A DNA stretch of 64,000 nucleotides from Pseudomonas sp. QTF5 (GTDB lineage Bacteria > Pseudomonadota > Gammaproteobacteria > Pseudomonadales > Pseudomonadaceae). A model generated the notes under the pieces. That model ran no database searches, was not told where the DNA came from, and worked only from the letters and a program-made list of their open reading frames with translations. The position numbers and the translations under genes were made by a program. Shown in pieces: positions 27,617 through 36,534 of the stretch. The stretch's first letter is position 1. Each line of letters starts with the position of its first letter. Location: assembly GCF_000512695.2 (NCBI RefSeq), contig NZ_AZRW02000002.1, positions 1 through 64,000 on the forward strand, given 5' to 3'.

Positions 27617-28315
27617 ATGAGCGTAACCACCCAATGGATCGAGATCACCAGCGCCGAAGGCACATTCGGCGCTTACCTGGCCATCCCCCACACCCGTAAA
27701 GGTCCGGGGATTGTGCTGATTCAGGAAATCTTCGGCGTCAACGAACACATCCGCTCGGTTGTCGAGCAATACGCCGCCGATGGCTACCTGGTCATCGCGC
27801 CGGATCTGTTCTGGCGCCACGGCCACCGTATCGAACTGGGCTATGACGAAGCCGGCTGGAAACGCGCCGTCGAGCTGATGAACGCCACCGACACCACCAA
27901 GGCTCAGGCCGACATCAAACTGGCCATCGACACCCTGAAGGCACAGCCGGGGCTGGACGGCAGAATCGCTTCGATCGGTTTCTGCTTTGGCGGCATGCTG
28001 TCGTACAACACCGCAGCCAACGGTTTCGTCGACGTGGCGATCGCCTACTACGGCGGCGGCATTCAGAACCAACTGGATCGGGCCGGTGAACTCAAGGTGC
28101 CGATGCTGATGCACTTCGGCGAACAGGACAGCCACATCCCCATCGACGCCGTGAAGCAAATCGCCGAACGTTTCGAGTTCAACGACGACGTCGATATCGA
28201 GGTTTATCCGGGAGCCGAACATGGCTTCAACTGCTCACACCGTGACAGCTACAACCAACGGGCGGCGGTTGAGGCGCACGGCAATACGTTGCTATTTTTA
28301 AGTCAGAACCTTTAA
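27617..28315 (+). CDS. Dienelactone hydrolase family protein
   Basis: A 232-residue alpha/beta hydrolase with the Cys-Asp-His triad of dienelactone hydrolases: the nucleophile in GFCFGGML, Asp in EQDSHIP, His in GAEHGFNC. AAAGGAG lies upstream. No other catechol-pathway gene is near, so the true substrate may be another lactone or ester. Confidence 0.88.
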   Translation: MSVTTQWIEITSAEGTFGAYLAIPHTRKGPGIVLIQEIFGVNEHIRSVVEQYAADGYLVIAPDLFWRHGHRIELGYDEAGWKRAVELMNATDTTKAQADIKLAIDTLKAQPGLDGRIASIGFCFGGMLSYNTAANGFVDVAIAYYGGGIQNQLDRAGELKVPMLMHFGEQDSHIPIDAVKQIAERFEFNDDVDIEVYPGAEHGFNCSHRDSYNQRAAVEAHGNTLLFLSQNL

Positions 28316-28376
28316 GGCCTGATCGCTGGGGTTGGCGACATAAACAATCGGTGAGCATTCAATCCCGGAAACCAGC

Positions 28377-29564
28377 ATGGACAACCTCTCAAAACCCAGA
28401 CCGGTTTCACTGCGTATCCCCTCCACGGTCTGGGCCTTGGGTTTGGTCAGCCTGTTCATGGATCTTTCGTCAGAGCTGGTGCACAGCCTGCTGCCGGTGT
28501 TTCTGGTCACGACCTTGGGCGCGAGCGCATTGACCGTCGGGGTGATCGAGGGCATCGCCGAGGCGACCGCGATGCTGACCAAGATATTCTCCGGCGCCAT
28601 CAGCGACTTTATCGGCCGGCGCAAAGGCCTGCTGTTGATGGGCTACGGTCTGGCCGCCTTGTCGAAGCCGCTCTTTCCCCTCGCGCAGTCAGTAGAGGTG
28701 GTGTTCACCGCGCGTTTTCTGGATCGCATCGGCAAAGGCATTCGTGGCGCGCCGCGCGATGCGCTGGTCGCCGATATCGCGCCCGCCGAAATCCGTGGCG
28801 CCTGCTTTGGCTTACGCCAATCGATGGACACCGTGGGCGCCATTCTGGGTCCGATTCTGGCCATCGTGCTGATGCTCTGGCTCGGTCAGATCCATCTGGT
28901 GTTGTGGTTTGCGGTGATCCCGGCGGTGATATCGGTGGCGCTGATTGTCGGCGGGGTAAAAGAACCGACCGCTGCCGCTGGCGAACGCACCTTTCGCTCG
29001 CCTATTCACTGGAAGGTTCTGCGGGATTTTTCCCGTGATTATTGGTGGGTGGTGATCGTCGGCGGGCTCTTCACGCTGGCCCGTTTCAGCGAGGCCTTTC
29101 TGGTTCTGAAGGCACAACAAACAGGCCTGACGGCCACCTGGGTGCCGCTGGTGATGGTGGTCATGTCGCTGCTCTATGCGGTGTCGGCCTACCCTGCCGG
29201 CTGGCTGTCCGACCGGATCAGCCGCACCAAAGTGCTGTGTGTCGGCATCGTCCTGCTGATCCTGGCGGACCTGTTATTGGCGCAAGCGGATTCGATCATG
29301 ACCATGCTGGCGGGCGTGGCCCTGTGGGGCCTGCATATGGGCTTCAGCCAAGGCATTCTCGCGACGCTGATCGCCGATACCGCGCCCGACCAACTCAGGG
29401 GCACGGCATTCGGCCTGTTCAATCTGATCAGCGGCGTGTGCCTGTTGATCGCCAGTATGCTCGCCGGCGCGCTGTGGGAAACCTCGGGCTCGGCCAGCAC
29501 CTTCATCGTCGGGGCGATGCTGGCGGCCGCGGCGTTATTGTTGCTTCTGCTGCGCAAGCCCTAA
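28377..29564 (+). CDS. MFS transporter
   Basis: 395 residues and 12 predicted helices. The MFS motif A-like loops are SDFIGRRKGLLLMG (after TM2) and SDRISRTKVLCVG (after TM8), and DRIGKGIRGAPRDALV sits in the TM4 region. It belongs to the permease group often annotated as hypothetical efflux carriers. The start region overlaps no other gene; substrate unknown. Confidence 0.85.
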   Translation: MDNLSKPRPVSLRIPSTVWALGLVSLFMDLSSELVHSLLPVFLVTTLGASALTVGVIEGIAEATAMLTKIFSGAISDFIGRRKGLLLMGYGLAALSKPLFPLAQSVEVVFTARFLDRIGKGIRGAPRDALVADIAPAEIRGACFGLRQSMDTVGAILGPILAIVLMLWLGQIHLVLWFAVIPAVISVALIVGGVKEPTAAAGERTFRSPIHWKVLRDFSRDYWWVVIVGGLFTLARFSEAFLVLKAQQTGLTATWVPLVMVVMSLLYAVSAYPAGWLSDRISRTKVLCVGIVLLILADLLLAQADSIMTMLAGVALWGLHMGFSQGILATLIADTAPDQLRGTAFGLFNLISGVCLLIASMLAGALWETSGSASTFIVGAMLAAAALLLLLLRKP

Positions 29565-29698
29565 TGCCGGAGGACTTTGACGCCGCAACCACTAATAACC
29601 AAATAGAATTAACAAATACAAAATCAGTATTTATAGTTATATAAATATCCACGTACTCTCAGCTCATCCCGTCATTCATCACCACAGTGAAGTGCCCC

Positions 29699-29860
29699 AT
29701 GAATCCGACTGACAACCTCATCGACTTCGCCAGCTACCGCAAACGCAAACAGGCTCAGCAGCGGGCACGGGCCATGTGGGAGATGTATGCACGTAACGCC
29801 GGTTTGCAGGGATATCAATGGGTCCAGGCCACCCATTCGACCGAGACCCGTCACGCATGA
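29699..29860 (+). CDS. 53-residue protein coupled to the XRE-cupin regulator
   Basis: A small basic protein: MNPTDNLIDFASYRKRKQAQ, then a helix rich in Arg/Ala and aromatic residues. Its TGA overlaps the ATG of the regulator (ATGA). Its upstream region is AT-rich and promoter-like. The tight coupling and coding-like composition make it a credible gene. No known family recognised. Confidence 0.6.
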   Translation: MNPTDNLIDFASYRKRKQAQQRARAMWEMYARNAGLQGYQWVQATHSTETRHA

Positions 29861-30504
29861 ACGCGCAGCAACCCTCGCGATTTCTGGCGAGCGCAGATGA
29901 ACCCGTGACGGATTTGAATAATCTGGAACAACTGGAAGAAGAGCCGATCTGTGAGCGAGTCGCCCAGAACCTGCAACGGCTGCGGGGCAAGCGACACTTG
30001 TCCCTCGACGCGCTGGCCCGGCAATGCGGTGTGAGCCGGGCAATGCTGGCGCAGATCGAGTCCGGACGCAGCGTGCCCTCGATCAAAGTGCTGTGCAAAA
30101 TTGCCAAAGGCCTGAAGGTCTCGGTGGCCGCCTTTCTTGAGCATCGGGCCTTCGAAGGTGTGGCCGTGTTGTCGGCACGTGAGAGCAAACGTCTGGTCAG
30201 CGCCAGCGGAGCCTTCATCAGTCGCGCCCTGTTCCCGTTCGATGTGGCACGCCAATCGGAATTTTACGAACTGCGCCTGAGCCCTTTGGGCGAAGACCAC
30301 TGCGAGGGACATGGTCCGGGTGTTCAGGAGAACCTGGTGGTGTCGCAGGGCGTACTGGAAATCAGCGTCAACGATGAACGTTACCTGCTGTCCACCGGCG
30401 ACTCGATCCTGTTCTACGCCGATCAGCCCCACCGCTACCGTAACCCCGCCGACAGTGAGGCAGTGGCTTATCTGGTGGTGACTTACCCGGAACGCCTGGA
30501 TTAA
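29857..30504 (+). CDS. XRE-family regulator with C-terminal cupin
   Basis: 215 residues. An N-terminal HTH (ARQCGVSRAMLAQIESGRSV, residues ~52-75) and a C-terminal cupin (VVSQGVLEISVNDERYLL, HRYRNP), the SutR/PuuR-like design that senses a small metabolite. The ATG overlapping the 53-codon gene is chosen over an upstream in-frame ATG at 29818 because of the coupling. The target may be this operon itself. Confidence 0.85.
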   Translation: MNAQQPSRFLASADEPVTDLNNLEQLEEEPICERVAQNLQRLRGKRHLSLDALARQCGVSRAMLAQIESGRSVPSIKVLCKIAKGLKVSVAAFLEHRAFEGVAVLSARESKRLVSASGAFISRALFPFDVARQSEFYELRLSPLGEDHCEGHGPGVQENLVVSQGVLEISVNDERYLLSTGDSILFYADQPHRYRNPADSEAVAYLVVTYPERLD

Positions 30505-30521
30505 ACACCCTGAAGGGGCAA

Positions 30522-31056
30522 TGAACCGAGATTGTTGGATTTCCGTGCCCACCGCTCATCTCAAAATCATCGATTTTTTGAAATTACACCATTCATGTAT
30601 TGATTTAAATCGCGCAGATCCTTAATCATCCAAGAGTACGGCGCTAGCTTTACACCATTCTCTCGCAAAGTTCTGGGAATCAAGTCTCCATTTGGACGAA
30701 GTATTATCGATGACACAATAACGCCCGGATAATCATTTAGTCGTTTTTTGAAAGCGGATGTTGTTAGATCAGGTGTAGGTGGATTGCTTTTATTAGCCAA
30801 TGCTCCTGTTGCTTTGAGATCAATTCCGTGGCACATGGCACATCTCTGTAAATAGAGATTTTTCCCATTGACATTCTCCGCGAAAGATAATGATGTTTGA
30901 ATTAACGATAAAATTCCTAGCGAAGCGATGAATAATATTTTCATTTTCATTTTTCATGTGGCCTTGTTGTATAAATCAGATCTGAATCGAGGGGCAAACC
31001 CCGGAGTTGCCACTGCAACATTCAATTCTCTCGATAACATTTGAACCGAGATTGTT
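30522..31056. repeat. 15-bp direct repeats flanking the cytochrome c gene
   Basis: TGAACCGAGATTGTT occurs at 30522-30536 and again at 31042-31056 in the same orientation, bracketing a markedly AT-rich ~500-bp stretch that holds one gene. Confidence 0.7.
30567..30950 (-). CDS. Single-haem cytochrome c, low GC
   Basis: 127 residues with a signal peptide (MKMKILFIASLGILSLIQ...) and one haem motif, C37-A-M-C40-H41. A C-terminal Met (SWMIKDL) is a probable axial ligand. This is a class I periplasmic electron carrier. Codon use is strongly AT-biased compared with both neighbours, and no oxidase or dehydrogenase is adjacent, which points to recent transfer. The direct repeats on both sides support a cassette-like insertion. 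Confidence 0.8.
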   Translation of the reverse strand: MKMKILFIASLGILSLIQTSLSFAENVNGKNLYLQRCAMCHGIDLKATGALANKSNPPTPDLTTSAFKKRLNDYPGVIVSSIILRPNGDLIPRTLRENGVKLAPYSWMIKDLRDLNQYMNGVISKNR

Positions 31057-31276
31057 CATTAGCAATGTGCTCGCGCCCGCGAGAGGTCGACTGGCTCGCC
31101 GGCATTACCCCACAAGCCCTCGGTGTTTCAACTTGGCATGTTCGCCCCGCAAATCTGATGTCAACTCGTTGATTTAACTGAACAAATCCTAATGACAGTC
31201 ATTAGAAATCCGTCATTTTCCTTCGGGACGCCCTTGCTTGCAAGGGTCGCCCTGAGGGGCTAATGAACAATCTCGG
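31046..31276. mobile_element. 231-bp element with 18-bp terminal inverted repeats
   Basis: CCGAGATTGTTCATTAGC at 31046-31063 is repeated in perfect inverse at 31259-31276. The interior has no ORF but contains the hairpin CCCTTGCTTGCAAGGG. The size and ends suggest a MITE-like remnant. 31277-31485 holds only degenerate REP fragments, including a TAATGCCAGTCAGTTAAG motif at 31396-31414 that also occurs, with one change, near 20778. Confidence 0.5.
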
Positions 31277-31485
31277 ATGAACATCCCTTGTGGGAGTGGG
31301 CTTATGTGAAGAGGGGCTTGTCGGAACGCCCATCGCCCCGCTGGACGGCGCAGCAATCCTAAAACCTGCAATCTCGTTCTGCCGGCACGCAAGCCTTAAT
31401 GCCAGTCAGTTAAGACAGGCATTAGGGCAAGCCCCCCTCGCCACATAGCCCGCTCCACAGAGAGCCTTCGGTGTTTTCTGGAATG

Positions 31486-31523
31486 AAAAAGCCCCCGTAA
31501 CCGTAAGGTCGCGGGGGCTTTTT
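31486..31523 (-). terminator. Terminator of the Met-rich gene
   Basis: AAAAAGCCCCCG / CGGGGGCTTTTT stem with a T-tract on either strand, 16 bp past the stop of the Met-rich gene. Confidence 0.9.
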
Positions 31524-31538
31524 TTGTGCTGTCAGGGA

Positions 31539-32057
31539 TCAGCAGGTGCAGCACATCAGCGGCATGCCATTGCAGCTCATCATCATCGGCATGCTGCAAT
31601 CGTTCATCATTTTCATCATCAAGTCGCAGCAGCTTTTCATCATGTCCATGTTCATGCCGGCCATCGGCATGATTTTGCACATCATGCAGTCGGCCATCAT
31701 GGTGCATTCCATCACGCACTTCACCCACGGCATCGGCATGCCCATCATCGGCATTGGCATCATCATGTTCATCATCGGCATGGCCATGCTCGCCTGGGAC
31801 ATGCACATCATGCTCATATTGCCGCAATGCATCATCATCGGCATGCCGCAGTTCATCATCATCTGCATCATTTCAGCGCTGTTCTTGAACATGGCCATGT
31901 CCATGCCAGCGGCCGGCATCATTTTGCACATCATGCCGTCGTCCATCATTTCGCAGCTCATGGTCGCCATCATCATCGGCATGCCCATCATCGGCATCGT
32001 CGGCATGTTGGCGTTCATCATCGGCATTGGCATCTGCATCTGCATGGCGTTCATCAT
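31539..32057 (-). CDS. Extremely methionine-rich protein, tandem duplication
   Basis: 172 residues, of which 72 are Met and 16 are Cys by direct count. It consists of two ~78-residue copies (about 9-86 and 92-170). Each carries MPMMGMP, an MMCK(M/I)MP(A/M)AGM motif and a CxMPMMM segment. Cysteines 35, 44, 70, 78 and 85 match 118, 127, 154, 162 and 169. There is no signal peptide. AGGGAG lies before tandem ATGs and a strong terminator follows, so it is a real gene. Thioether/thiol content suggests Cu(I) binding or oxidant scavenging in the cytoplasm; this is inference. Confidence 0.78.
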   Translation of the reverse strand: MMNAMQMQMPMPMMNANMPTMPMMGMPMMMATMSCEMMDDGMMCKMMPAAGMDMAMFKNSAEMMQMMMNCGMPMMMHCGNMSMMCMSQASMAMPMMNMMMPMPMMGMPMPWVKCVMECTMMADCMMCKIMPMAGMNMDMMKSCCDLMMKMMNDCSMPMMMSCNGMPLMCCTC

Positions 32058-32438
32058 GGTGTAACTCCCTAAGCGATTCGATAGTTGGTTGAAGCTGATG
32101 GAGGCGGATTCTAAGGACTGGCGAAGGGACGACAAGATGATGGCCGAGCAGCAGAATTTGATGTTGAAACCGCTTTAGTGTCGCGGTCGGTACGTCGCCG
32201 TCTGTCATAACGGCGAAATACTCTTCATCGCATAAGGAATCAAAACGAAGACGTGGTTTTATCCGTTATAGATATTCGAGCCAAAACTATATAAAGAACC
32301 TAAAGAAATAATCGATCTAAACAATGCCGTTTTTTATCCGGCTCACGTTTGCGCAGCGGCCGGGCCAGGTCGACAAAACATTGCTCGGTGACCCGCTCAC
32401 CGACGGCGCTGTCGCGCTATCTCGATAAATGGAGCGAA
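32058..32438. other. Intergenic, possible coding remnant
   Basis: About 380 bp, AT-rich in the middle. On the minus strand from about 32415 down to 32300 one frame reads like real protein (GERVTEQCFVDLARPLRKR) but is closed upstream by a stop and has no start. I cannot assign it; nothing else is supported. Confidence 0.35.
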
Positions 32439-32897
32439 TCACAGTCGGACTGGATTGGTGAGCGCTACGTCCCGAATAGGGCCATTCCAAGCGATGGGTG
32501 AGAGTAGGAATACTACGATAAGGAAAGCTACCTGGGACAGGTAGAACGGCTCCAGCCACTGTTGCTTCAATGCGACGTAAAAAGTGTTATGGATTACGTC
32601 GACCATAATAATCGCTACCGTAAGCACGATTCCGGCTCTTGGCTTGATGAAAAGTAGCAAAGCTGCAAGCGGGTCAAAAAACGTAAGCGCCCCCCAGAAA
32701 ATACGGCTGACCAAGTAAGTATCAGGCCCGTATCCGTAGTCCCAGAGCAATCCATGCGAAACGTCTGCACGGATGTGATTAGCGGTTGCGATAAAAAGGC
32801 AGCATGCGAACAGAACTCTGACGGCGAATGACAATTTTGCGGCTATACAGAGCCATGATCTCAGCCCTGAAAAGATAAGTCTTAAAGTCGTCAGCAT
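32439..32897 (-). CDS. Hypothetical four-helix membrane protein
   Basis: 152 residues with four predicted membrane segments (LLFACCLFIATANH, ALTFFDPLAALLLFI, IVLTVAIIMVDVIHNTFYV, VAFLIVVFLLSPI). It resembles small DoxX-like or DUF membrane proteins, but I do not recognise a family. It is 61 bp downstream of the LysE gene in the same direction. Codon use is more AT-rich than the core genes. Confidence 0.6.
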   Translation of the reverse strand: MLTTLRLIFSGLRSWLCIAAKLSFAVRVLFACCLFIATANHIRADVSHGLLWDYGYGPDTYLVSRIFWGALTFFDPLAALLLFIKPRAGIVLTVAIIMVDVIHNTFYVALKQQWLEPFYLSQVAFLIVVFLLSPIAWNGPIRDVALTNPVRL

Positions 32898-32958
32898 TCA
32901 TAATCACCGAGGTTCAGCGAGGCTGAAATCTTAGCCCCGCGACGCCAATATACTGATC

Positions 32959-33585
32959 CTATTTCTGGCTGAGTGCCGCTATCGATACTCCCGAAGCAAC
33001 GAAGGTGAGTCCTGCCCCTACGTTCAGGCCATTTACCAGACGTGGCCTCTGACGCAAAAATCGGGACAGTGCAGTGGCAAATACGCCCATCAGTGCGAAT
33101 CCCACTGCCGTAAGTGCGGCGAACCATATGCCGTACACCAGCATCTGTACACTCACTGATCCGCGATGTGGGTCGACGAACTGCGGGATGAACGCAAGGA
33201 CGAAAAACCCAGGCTTCGGATTGAGTGCTGCCGAGAGTAATCCCGTGAGGAAAATGCTCGGCAGTGATTGCCGAGTCGCTGGCTGGAAACTAATCAGGCT
33301 ACGAGAGCGTAGGACTTTTATGCCAAGCCAAAGTAAATAACCGGCGCCGATGAGCTTGACGACCCAGAAGGCAACTGCGGACGTCTGCATAAGCAAGGTC
33401 AGTCCTAGTGAAGCGGTTGCCACATGAAAGAGAATTCCCGCCCCAGATGCCATGCCCGATACGATAGCGGCTATCCTGCCCTGACTGAGTCCTCGGCCTA
33501 TGGCCAGCAGATTGTCCGGGCCTGGTGCAAGTACCAATAGCAAGCACGCGGCAGTATAGGCAAGCCAGATATTGATCGGAAACAC
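32959..33585 (-). CDS. LysE-family amino-acid exporter
   Basis: 208 residues, six helices, with the LysE/RhtB signature VLAPGPDNLLAIGRGLSQGR at the N-terminus and a second hydrophobic half. The GTG at 33585 is chosen: AAGGAG lies 6 nt before it and it gives the normal family length. The longer ATG reading adds 28 residues of non-homologous sequence. Exports an amino acid or homoserine lactone; the substrate is not evident. Confidence 0.88.
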   Translation of the reverse strand: MFPINIWLAYTAACLLLVLAPGPDNLLAIGRGLSQGRIAAIVSGMASGAGILFHVATASLGLTLLMQTSAVAFWVVKLIGAGYLLWLGIKVLRSRSLISFQPATRQSLPSIFLTGLLSAALNPKPGFFVLAFIPQFVDPHRGSVSVQMLVYGIWFAALTAVGFALMGVFATALSRFLRQRPRLVNGLNVGAGLTFVASGVSIAALSQK

Positions 33586-33726
33586 GGCATTCTCCTTAAG
33601 CCTCACCGAGGCATCCATCCTCATGTAGCGCCAGACTGTGCCCGCACCAGGTTGCAAAGTCAAAGCCACTGAATTCGAGAAGATGTATTTGTCGAACGGT
33701 TACCGTGATCTCGTTGTGCCGGGCAG

Positions 33727-34020
33727 GTGGTGAGCAAACAGGACCTGTCGCTCAATGCCTTGGGGTGTCCCTTGACCGACGCGCAATACGGTGATCATGG
33801 GGAGCGTTGTTGGCGAAATGGCAATGTTCAGATCAACACAATTGCGTTGTCTCATCGTGTGCCGTGTCATGGCTTCGCATTTGCAGAGACCGGTCCTGAC
33901 TCGCGACTGGATGTGCAACGTCTTGAGGCCGACGGTATTGCGCATGGCCCTCTTTGGGGTGAGCTGGCGCATGGACGTGGTATTCCCAACCACTCACTCG
34001 ACCAAGTGGGCGTTTTATAA
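33727..34020 (+). pseudogene. Fragment of an RNase Z-like MBL-fold hydrolase
   Basis: This frame preserves the C-terminal third of a tRNase Z/MBL-fold protein: a LSHRVPCHGFAFAE segment (the conserved metal-ligand His followed by the Glu of the GYxxxE block) and DGIAHGPLWGELAHG, which matches the GVPxGPLWxxLxxG block. The N-terminal HxHxDH metal motif is absent and the C-terminus runs out after RGIPNHSLDQVGVL. It is a truncated remnant. Confidence 0.55.
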
Positions 34021-34026
34021 GATCCC

Positions 34027-34056
34027 GACCTGCTGACACGAGCATGTCAGCAGGTC
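34027..34056. repeat. Perfect 12-bp inverted repeat
   Basis: GACCTGCTGACA and its complement around a 6-nt loop, 6 bp past the end of the RNase Z-like fragment. It may be that gene's old terminator. No T-tract. The remaining sequence to 34197 shows nothing. Confidence 0.65.
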
Positions 34057-34197
34057 GTGCAGGCGTATCATCGTTCTCCGCGTGTCTGTCCATGACTATG
34101 CTGCCCACCGATTCGGGCTTTTTCCGCCTTGTCAGTTGCGACATTGGCTTTTGTATCACCTTTGCGCCCCGCCTCAGCAAGGGCGCTACCTATCTAC

Positions 34198-36327
34198 CTA
34201 CAAAGTGTACGAGAAACCCATTTGCACGGTTCTCGGCGCGCCCGGATAGGCGTAAACGTTGCCAAAGGCGCCTTCATCGTAGTGGCTGTCGAACACATTC
34301 TTCAGGTCAAGATTAAGCCGCAGGTGCTCGTTGACTTTGTAAAAGCTGAGCAGGTCGAACACCTCGTAGCTATCCATGGAGAAGGCATTGGCCGCGGTCT
34401 GGCCGGCGCGCTCGTCGACATACTTGGCGCCCAGCCCCAGGCCCAGTCCTTTGAGGCCACCGTCCTGAAACTCGTAGACGTTCAGCAGGCTGAAACTGTT
34501 GCGCGGGATGTTCACCAGGCGGGTGCCTGACTTCAGCACGTTGTCCTGGGTGACTTCGGCATCCACATAGGCGTAGCCACCAATCATCCGCCACTCTGGC
34601 GTGAGGTTGCCGGCCACATTCAAATCGAAGCCACGACTACGAACTTCACCCGCCGCAACGCTGAAGGTCGAGTCCACCGGGTCTGTCGTCAGGACGTTGC
34701 TTTTTTCAATCTGATACACCGCGGCGTCCACACTCAACTGACGATCGAGGGCCTGCCACTTGACCCCCATCTCGTAGGATTTGCCTTCTTCAGGTTTGAA
34801 ACCGCCGCCCGTTCGACTGGCACCGCTATTGGGCTTGAAGGACCGTGCCGTGTCGGCATAGATCGCCACAGTCGGCGTCACGTCGTAGATCAACCCCAGG
34901 CGCGGGGTGACAGCGTTGTCGCTGTTGGTCCAGCTCACACCGTTGACGAGTTTGTTGTCGTAATCATGCTCGAAGCGTTCGAAACGCACGCCTGCCAAGG
35001 CTTTCAAGCGTTCGGTCAGCGTTACCTGGTCTTGGACGAAAGCGGCATAGGTCTTGAGGTTTTCCTGATCATGGGTGGTGGTGCGAGTCAACGCCGGACG
35101 CGGCTGGCCGTAGACCGGATTGAAAATGTCGATGGGGTAGGCACTCACCGCCCCACTGGAGCGACGGATAATCGACTTGTAATCGTAATCCTCATACTCG
35201 ATGCCTGTGAGCAACGTGTGGTCGAATCCACCGGTGGAAAAATGCCCGGTCAGATTCAACTGCACATCAAGGTCTTGCCACTCAAGCTTGCGATAGTTGA
35301 AGTTGCGCCCCAGCGTTCGGCCGTCGGCAGCGACACCGTTGGCTTCGACGGCATTGCCTTGCAGGCTGCCGTCGAGAAATTGCGTGCCGCCGCCCAAGGT
35401 CCAGTTGTCGTTCAGGAAATGCTCGAAACGCAGTTGCGCCATGTTGTTGTCGTTGTGCAGCTTGCCGACATCCTTTTCACCGAAAAAAGTATCCCGCGAC
35501 GCGACGCCGATCTGATTGCGATAGCGAGTCACGCCCCGATCGAGCGGCGCGTTATTGCGCATGAAATCGCCTTCGAAGGTGATACGGGTGGTGTCGTTGA
35601 CCTGCCAACCGAGGACCGGCGCCACACCGTAACGCTCGTTTTCGACGTGATCACGGAAGGTGTCGCCACCCTCGCCTATCACGTTGAGCCGATAGGCCAG
35701 TCGCCCTTCATCATCCAGCGGCCCTGAGGCATCCAGCGTTCCGCGACGCATGCCCTGATCGTTGAGCTGACTGCCCAGGGTGACGGTGCGCTCGGCCAAG
35801 GGTTGTTTGGACACCACGTTGAAGGTGCCGCCCGGGTCGCCACGGCCATAGAGGGTGGTGGCTGGCCCGCGCAGGACCTCCAGGCGCTCGATGGTATTGG
35901 CATCGGGCATGTTCGGATAACCGCGGTTGATCGGGAAACCATTGCGGTAGAACTCACCGGTGGTAAAGCCACGCACGGTGAAAGTGGTCAGGCCCTGGCC
36001 GCCGAAATTGTTCGCACGGCCCACGCCTCCGGCGTAATCGAGAGCGTCTTGCAGGCGGGTGGCGCCGAGGTCTTCCACGACATCCCGGGTGACCACGCTG
36101 ATGGATTGTGGGGTTTCATGAATCGGAGTGTCGGTGCGCGTCGCACTGGCCGAACGGGTCGCCCGATACCCTTGGACCGGGCCTTGGGCCGGCTCTTCGA
36201 ATGTGCCGTTGATGTCGATCGCTTGTAACTCTATTGACGCAGGATCAGTCGGTGCCTGGTCAGCCCAGGTGGTCTGGGAAATGGCTTGGATCACACACAG
36301 AGAAACGAGAGTTCGACGCATCGACAT
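34198..36327 (-). CDS. TonB-dependent siderophore receptor
   Basis: A 709-residue outer-membrane receptor. A signal peptide (MSMRRTLVSLCVIQAISQ) precedes a TonB box region and plug domain (HETPQSISVVTRDV, VRGFTTGEFYRNGFP, LRGPATTLYGRGDPGG). A 22-strand barrel follows, ending with the C-terminal aromatic motif VQMGFSYTL. There is no FecA-type signalling extension and no sigma/anti-sigma pair nearby, so control is probably by Fur alone. Ligand not identifiable; the sequence resembles ferrichrome/hydroxamate-type receptors. Confidence 0.92.
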   Translation of the reverse strand: MSMRRTLVSLCVIQAISQTTWADQAPTDPASIELQAIDINGTFEEPAQGPVQGYRATRSASATRTDTPIHETPQSISVVTRDVVEDLGATRLQDALDYAGGVGRANNFGGQGLTTFTVRGFTTGEFYRNGFPINRGYPNMPDANTIERLEVLRGPATTLYGRGDPGGTFNVVSKQPLAERTVTLGSQLNDQGMRRGTLDASGPLDDEGRLAYRLNVIGEGGDTFRDHVENERYGVAPVLGWQVNDTTRITFEGDFMRNNAPLDRGVTRYRNQIGVASRDTFFGEKDVGKLHNDNNMAQLRFEHFLNDNWTLGGGTQFLDGSLQGNAVEANGVAADGRTLGRNFNYRKLEWQDLDVQLNLTGHFSTGGFDHTLLTGIEYEDYDYKSIIRRSSGAVSAYPIDIFNPVYGQPRPALTRTTTHDQENLKTYAAFVQDQVTLTERLKALAGVRFERFEHDYDNKLVNGVSWTNSDNAVTPRLGLIYDVTPTVAIYADTARSFKPNSGASRTGGGFKPEEGKSYEMGVKWQALDRQLSVDAAVYQIEKSNVLTTDPVDSTFSVAAGEVRSRGFDLNVAGNLTPEWRMIGGYAYVDAEVTQDNVLKSGTRLVNIPRNSFSLLNVYEFQDGGLKGLGLGLGAKYVDERAGQTAANAFSMDSYEVFDLLSFYKVNEHLRLNLDLKNVFDSHYDEGAFGNVYAYPGAPRTVQMGFSYTL

Positions 36328-36380
36328 ACAACCTTGAGAAAATGCCGGGCACATCAGGAGCTCGGCGAGAGTTGATGAAT

Positions 36381-36399
36381 AATATCAATTCCCATTCTC
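36381..36399 (-). promoter_or_regulatory. Candidate Fur box for the siderophore receptor
   Basis: On the minus strand GAGAATGGGAATTGATATT matches 12 of 19 positions of the Fur consensus, ~55 bp before the receptor start. Confidence 0.55.
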
Positions 36400-36534
36400 A
36401 GTCGATACTTTTTTATCTCGCCAAAGTAGTGAAAAGTTGCGAAATTAACTCGTATGATCGACGTGGCCAGAGGCATCAGCGATGCAATAGCCTAATCCTT
36501 AAACCGGCTTGTCGGCGCTGGAAGCCCAACTCGG

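Noticed and set aside
30534..31270. Integron gene cassette (attC site) around the cytochrome c gene
   Set aside because: One GTTRRRY-like core (GTTGGAT) occurs, but the matching RYYYAAC and the folded attC structure are missing.
31546..32064. Long Ile/Met- or His-rich ORFs opposite the Met-rich gene
   Set aside because: They are mirror frames of the ATG/CAT-rich sequence; the ribosome site and terminator fit the minus strand.
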